Both the position numbers and the translations under genes were made by a program. Of a DNA stretch of 64,000 nucleotides, positions 32,330-40,134 are shown piece by piece. Source of the stretch: Eleusine coracana subsp. coracana (lineage: Eukaryota; Streptophyta; Magnoliopsida; Poales; Poaceae); the NCBI GenBank assembly GCA_032690845.1, contig CM064422.1:7316001-7380000 (forward strand), in the 5' to 3' direction. The notes beneath the pieces were generated by a model. The model saw nothing but the letters and a program-made list of their open reading frames with translations, was not told the origin of the DNA and ran no database searches. How positions within the stretch are numbered: the first letter of the stretch is position 1; every line of letters begins with the position of its first letter.

Positions 32330-33829
32330 TAAGGTGCATGAAGTCATGAACTCTGATAGCTAGTCAAAAGCGCACGAAGTGCGGTGGTTGGCTTGTATTA
32401 TTAAGATAATTGTGATGATCTGATTGAAATTCTACTCTATGTTGCCGTATGTCTCTCGACATAGGGTCGTTTAGGCTCTTCAGGCAACGTCGTCCCGATG
32501 AGTCCAGATCAAGTATAGGCATCGCTCGCTCATCGTTTCATTGTCAACTTTTGAAGCAACTACATAAAAAAGTGCACTTGCGATTTACAACAGTAAAAAC
32601 TTTTTTTGCGAGCAAACACCAAATGACGAAGATGTCAATCTTCTCAGAAACTTTATGCCACCAAATTAAAGGAAGTATGCTTGCCTCATGCCAGACAGCT
32701 AGACGTGAAGAAGTCAGCTGAGCTTCATAGATATGCGCAACGAATGCCTCGTTTTGCTCCAAAAGGAGAAGAAAACGCTGGGATGTCTCGTCTGCTCATC
32801 AAATGGTCTAATATTTCCTTAAACCGATATCAAATGGTCTAATACACACAATTTTTTTTATATAAAATGAGTTTGAACCTTGAATTGTTCATGCTGCATG
32901 TACTCGCCATATACGCGCTGCTACAAGAAAACTGTTTGTAATTAGTAAATACCCTCTTTATCCTGAAACATAAAGAATTCTAGATTTGATCAAAGTCAAA
33001 CTTCTTACTCTTTGATTGTGAATAGCAAAAGATTTATAAGTATTGATTATCTAAAAATTTCATATATTACTGGATTTATCATCAAATAAACTATCAGAAT
33101 ATAAAATCTTCTTTCAAAGTAAAGTTATTTTGTTTACACACACACACTATAAAAATATATTGCTTGAACCAATCCTAAAAACTGCAGATTTAAGGCGCTG
33201 GGCTGGGCCGGTTTTCGAATGTGGGAAGGAACATGGGAATGCACGGGTAATAAATTCGACGCAAGTTTTGGTTTGAGCAATGGTGGACGGTGATGCTCGA
33301 AGTGGTCGGTTTAGAGGTAATCACGTACAAGGCTAGTCCCAATAGGAGGTTTCATTTTGATGTTTTCAAGAATGTCATGTTATACAAAATAATTTAAAAT
33401 CACAAATAAAACAAGTTATATATAATGTATGGTTTTATTTTGAAGTTTCATGGCACTTAATTCTATATAGTTTTATTGGTTGTTCATAGGATAAAATGAA
33501 ACAACTCTCCTCCCATACTAGTTTTTTGATGTTTCAAATCTTGAAAACTGTGTATACGTAGTTTCATCTAGATGAAATCACTTCCCTCTCTCTTTTTATA
33601 AATCTTTTGTTATGTCATCAAAATTGTTTATGTGACACCATATTTAATAAAAATAAAGCTCCCACTAAAAATAGCGTAATAGACTGATACACGATACATT
33701 GCATTTTTTCGTTCAGCTCAGATCTCTGGTCTCCCCCGCTCACCTGACTTGCTCGCAGTACGTAGTAGATTCGAAAGGGCTGGCGGTGTACGCTTCGTGG
33801 TAATTTCAAGCTCTGTACACTTTTCGTTC

Positions 33830-34330
33830 AGGAATAACGCGTAGACGATGCATGTCGCCATGCACAATACGCCAATCGCGACGCGTTACACAATACACAA
33901 GAAAAGGTGTGCGCTGCCGCACGGAGCGGTGAAAGTGTCTCTCTGTTCGTAACCCAATACGGCGATATATCCGCACAGAGGCTGGCTGCAGGCTGCTTTA
34001 CATGTAGCCGTGAAGTTTGACCGAGGGATACGCGTCGTGCGTGTACGAGCATTACATTTCGAGATCGTGTGCTTGATCGGAGACCAAATGACGGTGATAT
34101 CAATCTTCTAATAAGAAATTTGCCCGAACAGCCGAACTAGCATGCGTGCTAGACGGCTCTTAAAGAAGTGCATTTTTTTTTCAGAGACTGAGATCCGCGT
34201 ACGTATACGTGGATACCAAAATACAGGGACGGATGGAGATGGACCACTCCAAAAGGTAAAAAGAACTTGGAACGCATGAAGCGATTCCCAGGGAACCTCC
34301 TTTTTTTTTCCTGATTCTTATTCTAATAAC
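33830..34330. repeat. Diverged duplicated flank, copy B (pairs with 28560-29060)
   Basis: See the matching order of motifs described for 28560-29060. It lies 3' of the intact peptide gene at 34621-35106. A further weak copy of its last part (ACCAAATGACG...ATCAATCTTCT) occurs at about 32627-32720. Confidence 0.6.
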
Positions 34331-34620
34331 TCGTGCAACTATTAAACATATATGAATTGCTCGTTGTTCGCATGCCTTCTTATGTAGTTGTATTAAACAA
34401 CAAATGCGTAATATACATGAAAAAAAAGTATACATAATAATTTACATGAATTTCCCTAACATGCATATGGAAGTATCAGGTATGGAACTAACTGGACACG
34501 TCGACTTCAACATATAATAATGAACAAATAATAAACCTAGGAATGACTGCACTCGAGCAGCGGAAATGTCGTTTGAAGAAAGTGTCACCAACTAATAAAG
34601 ACTGTTGGTTTGAAGAAATT

Positions 34621-35106
34621 CTAGCCCTTGGACGCCGGAGGGCAGGGCCTGTTGTGCACGTCGTTGGAATGGCACGATGGCCCGGCCGCCGAGTCGCCGC
34701 CCTCCACCACCCCTTCTTCTGCCGCGAGAAACCGCCGCGCCAGCTTCGAACGCAGCTTATTATTACCGCCGGCTACCACGGAACCATCGTGATAACCATT
34801 ATTGCCGCGCAGCACGGATGATGTGGTCGTCGTTGCCGACGACGACGACGTTGTTGTCCCGCTCGCGCCGTCCTCGGAATAACGGGCCCTTGTAGTGCCC
34901 TCGTCCGACTCCGTCGGCACGGCGTCGTGCTCGTGCGGTGCATCGCGGGGAAGTAGTGCGGGACGAGGAACGACGGCGGCGGCGTGGTTCCGCGGCTTCT
35001 CCGGAGATGATGACGGTGGTCTCGAGCAGTCGGCCGCCTGAAAGAGGAGGAGGCAGGCGGCGAGGAGCAACAACGGCAGCAGAGCTGCGTGCACGGGGCG
35101 TGTCAT
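34621..35106 (-). CDS. Secreted two-Cys peptide precursor, copy 3 (intact, 161 aa)
   Basis: The protein begins MTRPVHAALLPLLLLAACLL, a clear signal peptide ending near AADCS. A low-complexity middle rich in Ser, Thr, Gly and His follows. The C-terminus has KLARRFLAAEEG and ends GPSCHSNDVHNRPCPPASKG. An in-frame ATG nine codons upstream exists, but the second ATG matches the family start and puts the hydrophobic core close to the N-terminus. The layout (signal, variable pro-region, dibasic RR, short conserved Cys-containing tail) is that of a processed plant signalling peptide. No introns. Neighbours at 27.7, 29.8, 36.8 and 39.6 kb are paralogues on the same strand. The two-Cys tail recalls CTNIP/SCREW phytocytokines, but I cannot confirm homology; receptor and function are unknown. 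Confidence 0.75.
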   Translation of the reverse strand: MTRPVHAALLPLLLLAACLLLFQAADCSRPPSSSPEKPRNHAAAVVPRPALLPRDAPHEHDAVPTESDEGTTRARYSEDGASGTTTSSSSATTTTSSVLRGNNGYHDGSVVAGGNNKLRSKLARRFLAAEEGVVEGGDSAAGPSCHSNDVHNRPCPPASKG

Positions 35107-35278
35107 GTTGTTGCGAACGTGTGTGTGTGTCAACAGCGAGGTTAATTATTTGGTGCGTGTGCGGGAACTCGAGTTATTAGCTGAGCTCTCGATCGAGGAG
35201 GCAGGCGGGAGTATGGGAATGGGACAGATATGGTTCTGAGCTACGGCCTATGATAGGTATCCATCATGCACGGGTGCG

Positions 35279-35285
35279 TTTTATA
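35279..35285 (-). promoter_or_regulatory. TATA box candidate, peptide copy 3
   Basis: TATAAAA on the minus strand within CTATAAAACGCACCC, about 175 bp upstream of the copy 3 start codon. Confidence 0.55.
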
Positions 35286-36806
35286 GTAGCCGGCTCTGCA
35301 TGATAATGCTGTGGGTAGGAACTAGGAAGTAGGAAGGGACAGTAGTCCATTATTGGAAAAAGAAAACACAACTCGTGCATGGTACGGGGTCCGGTACGGA
35401 GAGGAAGCCGATCGAGGTGATGATAGCCGCAAGGTAAGACCGATCGAGTTACCGGCAACGTACTACACACAATCTGGCGTCCTCAAATCAAAGTTGTGCG
35501 AATTACGAAACGTGGCGAGTTCTGTCCACATCAGGCGCGTGCATGCAATTTCGCGCTCGAGACTTTTTGGGACACCCTTTTCCCCCCTAGCTAGGTGATC
35601 ATCAGTCGCGAGGCACTAGCTAGACGCCTAGAGAGGCTCAAAGTTCCTGGTAATAACTTCATTTGTCTACAGCATGTCGGTGGTTAAAATGCATTGACGC
35701 TCGCCGCGTGTGTCATCACGTGCCTGCCAGCTAGCCGCCACAACGTGTTGCACAGTGCGTGTAGCTAGCCGCTGCCGGCCTGCGATGAATTTTGTTGAGG
35801 CTCGCCTGCCGCGCGAGTGCTTTTGTTAATTTATTAGTTTGGCCGAGCGAGGGATACGCTTTGAGGGCACCGGTCGGTTGGTGCGAGAGTTTTCCTGCAC
35901 GGGGACACCATGCAAAACGCGCTTGCGATATGGTAAATTGTCACGTTTGTCTGCTCTTTATCCGCTCACAAAAAAAGTTTTTGTCTGCTATCTTTGCCTG
36001 TTCAAACATGCATGCTTGTCTCTGCTCCTATTATCCATGTCAGGGAAAATGTTTGCCCACTCTTTGAGGAGCCACATTTTCAGTCTACCAAATAGTGCCA
36101 TCTGCACACGTACGTGGAGGCCCTTCGAACTGGTGGTCAACCATGGCTGCAAAAAGCGTGTTGCTCCCTGAAGGACAGGTAGACCAGAGCAACCGAGGAG
36201 GTCCGAGTCCTTTTTGCGATCGCTAGCTTTGCGGCCGTTCGTGTGCTTTGACAAATGCCGCTGGTCGTTTTCGTTGAGACCTGAGGCGTGTTGCTGCGCG
36301 TGTGATGGTGGCGCGGCCCCGACTGGTCGTTTTCGTTAGAGACCTGAGACGTGTTACTGCGCGTGTAAACTGACCAGTGTAGTGTACAGAGCTTCAGTTC
36401 GATCGGATGGAGATCTGCGTAACCTCTGTCGCGAGTCCACTGAAATGATGCGTACGTACTGTAATGCACATTTCAATTCACAAAGCGAGTTTCAGCACGC
36501 ATTTTTCTTCATCTTTCAGCACATATATAGTTTCTGAAGCGGCAGCTTAATTTACACGTAAAAGGGATACCGCCCGATCCTAAATCCTAATGGGCCCTAA
36601 CAAAACAGAGAGCGACTGGAACATATCTGTTCCAATCTGCTACTGCTTAATGATACAGGTAGTTTTTTTTTTTTGCGGATAATTATACAGGTAAGTTACA
36701 ACTACAGACAATAAGTAAATAAACAGATTAAAAAATTTTATATGCCGTCAGTAAAACGGAACTGCTGCCTGCATCGAACGAACCAATCAAATCGGATTGA
36801 TTTTCA
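35286..36806. other. Intergenic DNA between peptide copies 3 and 4
   Basis: No supportable gene. A short tandem duplication (period about 75 bp) lies at 36260-36370, with CTGGTCGTTTTCGTT and GACCTGAG(G/A)CGTGTT(G/A)CTGCGCGTGT in both units. Confidence 0.55.
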
Positions 36807-37187
36807 TCAGTGCTTCGCCGGCGGGGCGCAGCCGTTGTGCACGTCGTTGGAGTGGCAAGAGGACCTGGCCGCCGAGTCCCCGCCCACCTCCCCAGCCAGG
36901 AACCTGCGCCCCATCTTCAGACGCGGCACCGCTGTTCCTCCGGTCATCATCGACGCCGCCTCCTTCTCTTCTGCCGCCGGTGGAGTGCCGGCACCATCAT
37001 TATCATCATTGCCCAGCTCCTTCCTTGTAGTTGTAGGGATCCCTGTAGCCACAACGTCTTGCCCGCGCGATTCGTCGCCGTGGGCGTGGAGTGCCGGAGA
37101 CACCGCCTTCGCCGCGCCGGGCTTGTGTACAATAAGGGTGGAGGTGAGAGTAAACAGGACGATCAACTGGAGAGTGCGCTGCGCCAT
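36807..37187 (-). CDS. Secreted two-Cys peptide precursor, copy 4 (intact, 126 aa)
   Basis: The chosen start, MAQRTLQLIVLFTLTSTLIV, gives a signal peptide; the in-frame ATG at 37274 would place 29 charged residues before it and is less likely. The middle is acidic and Glu/Asp/Ala-rich with no strong similarity to copy 3. The tail is nearly the same: KMGRRFLAGEVGGDSAA and then SSCHSNDVHNGCAPPAKH. The tail similarity with a diverged pro-region indicates selection on the C-terminal peptide. The spacing between the cysteines is 8 residues here and 9 in copy 3. A long TA microsatellite lies in its upstream region (37368-37432). Confidence 0.75.
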   Translation of the reverse strand: MAQRTLQLIVLFTLTSTLIVHKPGAAKAVSPALHAHGDESRGQDVVATGIPTTTRKELGNDDNDGAGTPPAAEEKEAASMMTGGTAVPRLKMGRRFLAGEVGGDSAARSSCHSNDVHNGCAPPAKH

Positions 37188-37362
37188 CAGGCCTGGGGGT
37201 GGTTCAGCCTTTCTCTTTCTCAGGAACGACACTTCGATGAACTTTTCTTGGTTGGCTAGGTAGTAGGCTAGCACCTAGCAGAGGCAGCTTCTAACTGATC
37301 GAGCTATGAACTGCTGAAAACTATATGTTGATGCAGCTTTGGTATAGAGTAAGTACTCTCTA

Positions 37363-37367
<5 letters not shown>

Positions 37368-37432
<65 letters not shown>
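37368..37432. repeat. (TA)n microsatellite
   Basis: About 65 bases of uninterrupted TA dinucleotides, roughly 180-245 bp upstream of peptide copy 4, so it could act as or alter its TATA region. Confidence 0.95.
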
Positions 37433-37435
<3 letters not shown>

Positions 37436-37565
37436 AGCTACGAAATGACCACGCAAGAGACAGGGAACTCGGGTCATTTTCCACCGCGTTAACCGGCAGT
37501 GTGTGAACCGTGAACCATGTTACCATGGCACCAGCGGATCGGCACAGGGCCGGCAGCTCAGAAGC

Positions 37566-38410
37566 TAAACGTGACTTTGCCAACTGAAATTACTGCGTAC
37601 GTAGCATCGAAAGTTCTACACATCTTTCCTTCTTGACGAGAAACGTGCCCAGACACGCTCGTGAAAAAAAAAACTTCTAAACATATATCTGGACCACTAG
37701 CATCACTTGTCGGTGGTTTATCTACTACAGGCATAATATAGGAGTATTTTATTGTATTAAGATACATGCAAGCGCGCGCCGGCTTCTCACGTTCCGGGTC
37801 GTACTAGTATCGCATATAGTGCTGCTCTACTAGCATGGACTTCGGAGTGAACATTCTTCCTGAACGAACTGAGATTCCACGCACACGCGTGGTTGGTTGG
37901 TCCTTGAATTCTTGTATACTAGGAAACTGTGAACGAACTGGGGAGCTTCTCGTCAGTGACCGTGCGCCATAATTTGACAGTGTGGCGTGTCCGTTTCGTG
38001 CTCATGAAGCCAACCGTGACTTTGGCAACTGAAATTACCGCGTACGTAGCATCGAAAGTTGTAAACATATGGACGACTAGCATCACATATGTCGGTGGTT
38101 TATCTACTACAGTCATATATATAGGAGTGTATTTAGATACTAGTAGTACATGTCTACATGCAAGCAAGCGCGCGACTTCCGGGTCGTACAAGAAAATCGC
38201 AGATGCTCTATACTAGCATGGACTTTGGAGTGAACATCTATCATCATTCTTCTAAACGATTTGAGATTCCACGCGCACGCGCGGGTGGTTGGTTGTTCTT
38301 GACTTCTTGCATTGGAAGAAATTGCGAACGAACAGGGGAGATTAATTATTTCTGTGACAGCCGTAATTTGACCGTGTGACGTATACGTTTCGTGATCATG
38401 AAGCCAGCCA
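37566..38410. repeat. Tandem duplication, period about 445 bp
   Basis: Unit 1 (37566-38010) and unit 2 (38012-38410) share GTGACTTTG(C/G)CAACTGAAATTAC, TACGTAGCATCGAAAGTT, TCGGTGGTTTATCTACTACA, CATGGACTT(C/T)GGAGTGAACAT and GAGATTCCACGC(A/G)CACGCG in the same order. Both units end near a CGTG(C/A)TCATGAAGCCA sequence. No gene was recognised inside either unit. Confidence 0.85.
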
Positions 38411-38698
38411 GACACCAGGTCCGCTTCGAAATTTTTTAGTGCTGACATTAGCTCGTTTCATACGACCAGAAGGACGACCGGAACTTGCGTGGAGGAATTG
38501 ATGGGAGAGAGCATATCTGCAATTCTGCATGCGCGCGTCAAATGTCTGCACTCACTGACGCCATTAACAGATTGATGCCAGAGATCGATGGCGGCCGGGA
38601 TCGAGTATAGCAAAACAACTGAGACCGAGCTATGTACGCCTACGCTGTCGTTCGTGAACGTGTTACGTGTGTCAATATCGGACTTGGAGGTAAACCTA

Positions 38699-38706
38699 GT
38701 ATATAG
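38699..38706 (+). promoter_or_regulatory. TATA-like box upstream of the 38853 ORF
   Basis: The sequence GTATATAGG lies about 150 bp before the ATG at 38853. It weakly supports transcription of that ORF. Confidence 0.3.
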
Positions 38707-38852
38707 GGAACGCAAGTTGAGATATATAGGGACGGTCGTTTGGTTAGGTCCAATTAACTCGATCGAAGTCGACGGCAAGTAGGCAACTAACACGCGGAAG
38801 AAGAGCAGTCAGCGCGCAGCGCAAAAAAGAGAACCCGGCTAGCGGCAGCTTC

Positions 38853-39197
38853 ATGGGCAGCCACGTCGAGCAGGTGGCGGAGGGGGCGAAGGCAACGGCG
38901 TCTGGCTGCGTCATGGGCAACCCGGGAAAGCAAGCGCGCATGGAGGCGTTCAAGAAGTTGACGCCGCCGGAGCGGAAGCTGGTCTACGCTCGGAACACGG
39001 CCGTCGCGCACTTCCTTATGGACAGCTACGCCGAGACGAGGAGGTTGCTGGAGGAGGACCCGTTCAGGACCGATTATGATCGGAGCTCGACGCCGGAGTG
39101 GAGGGCAGAGTTGGCACGGATCCTCGACGCGTACCCGCTTCCAGACGCAATGGAGCAGGCTGGAGACTACATGCGGAGGTTTACTTTGCCGATGTAA
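38853..39197 (+). CDS. Hypothetical small protein, 114 aa
   Basis: A single-exon ORF with strong GC preference at third positions, unlike the AT-rich DNA on both sides, and a fair start context (GCTTCATGGGC). The protein starts MGSHVEQVAEGAKATASG. Its C-terminal two-thirds looks helical and charged (KKLTPPERKLVYARN, DSYAETRRLLEEDPFRTDY, WRAELARILDAYPLP). No signal peptide, membrane segment or motif. I do not recognise a family. It lies divergent to the flanking minus-strand peptide genes. It could be a real grass gene or a fragment captured by a transposon. Confidence 0.5.
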   Translation: MGSHVEQVAEGAKATASGCVMGNPGKQARMEAFKKLTPPERKLVYARNTAVAHFLMDSYAETRRLLEEDPFRTDYDRSSTPEWRAELARILDAYPLPDAMEQAGDYMRRFTLPM

Positions 39198-39557
39198 ATA
39201 TATGTGTTTGGTTATATGTGTACTTTTTCTTTTCTGAGCAAAGTACACATCAGCTTTTGAACTATGTTAGTTTAACGTGCCAAAATGTATCACATGACCA
39301 TATATTTCAGCTGTTATTCAGGTATACTAATAAACATGTAGTTTTGCAATACAAATATGTATGAGGATTACAGCACACATAATAAATTACATAAAAAAAT
39401 TAAAGAAGTACAATATATATAATAAGACAACATTTGGTTTGTTGGCATATACTATCCTTCGAACATGGAGTACTGCGGGCGTAATGATGTACGTAACTAT
39501 TTGTGCGCCGGCCGGCCTCGTGCCGGTGAATCTACCACCAGCCGGGTTGGCCGTAGC

Positions 39558-39959
39558 TTAAACACGGCGTGGGGGCGAGCAGGGCACGAAGTTGGATGTA
39601 CACGACGGCTTAGACGACGCCTTCGTCTCGCCAGCGCCCAGCAACCTGCGCGCCGTTTTCTTCAAATCCACTGCTGACTCGAACGCCGGCGCGCGGCGGC
39701 CGTCGTCGTCCCCACCAGGACTGCTGCTTGTTGGTCGAGTCGCAGCAGGCTGCGACGTGAAGGCAGACGACGACAGCGACGCGCCTGACGAACCTGCTAC
39801 CGTCTCGCGCTCCTGCACGGCGTGATCGTAGCCAACAAGCTTGGCTTCACCGAGCACGTCGGCTGAGCAGCTGATCGGCCCGTGCAAGCAGAACGAAGCC
39901 AGGATAAGGGCTGCCAAAAGCAACGCCTTGAAGTTGTAGTTGCAGCTAGACAGCTCCAT
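39558..39959 (-). CDS. Secreted two-Cys peptide precursor, copy 5 (intact, 133 aa)
   Basis: The start MELSSCNYNFKALLLAALIL is followed by more hydrophobic residues and a likely cleavage near ISCSADV. A Ser/Ala/Asp-rich pro-region follows. The tail has KKTARRLLGAGETKASS and ends KPSCTSNFVPCSPPRRV. It is the most divergent intact member: the cysteines are only 6 residues apart and the start differs from MARF/MTRP of copies 2 and 3. A TATA box (TATAAATA, 40154-40161) and a GT microsatellite in the leader lie upstream. Copies of this promoter exist at 41.95-42.2 kb without a gene. Placement in the family rests on the signal, RR[FL]L and SC...C..PP arrangement and is less sure than for copies 1-4. 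Confidence 0.7.
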   Translation of the reverse strand: MELSSCNYNFKALLLAALILASFCLHGPISCSADVLGEAKLVGYDHAVQERETVAGSSGASLSSSAFTSQPAATRPTSSSPGGDDDGRRAPAFESAVDLKKTARRLLGAGETKASSKPSCTSNFVPCSPPRRV

Positions 39960-40108
39960 CGCCCGGATCTTACCGATGTGGCCGGCCGGCCTCGATCAAC
40001 ACTGGAAAAACAAACAGAATATTTGCTTATTCTGTTAGGTGATTTCTGCAAAGGGGCGGATCGGTAAGAGAGCTAGCTTGAGCTTGATGGAGGCGGCGGC
40101 CTGTGGGG

Positions 40109-40131
40109 TGTGTGTGTGTGTGTGTGTGTGT
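40109..40131. repeat. (GT)n microsatellite in the copy 5 leader
   Basis: About 11 GT units lie between the TATA box at 40154 and the copy 5 start codon, so the tract should be transcribed as (CA)n. Confidence 0.9.
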
Positions 40132-40134
40132 GTA

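Noticed and set aside
27701..39959. Naming the peptide family CTNIP/SCREW
   Set aside because: The two-Cys tail and RRLL-like motif are suggestive, but I cannot align to verified members, so no symbol is given.
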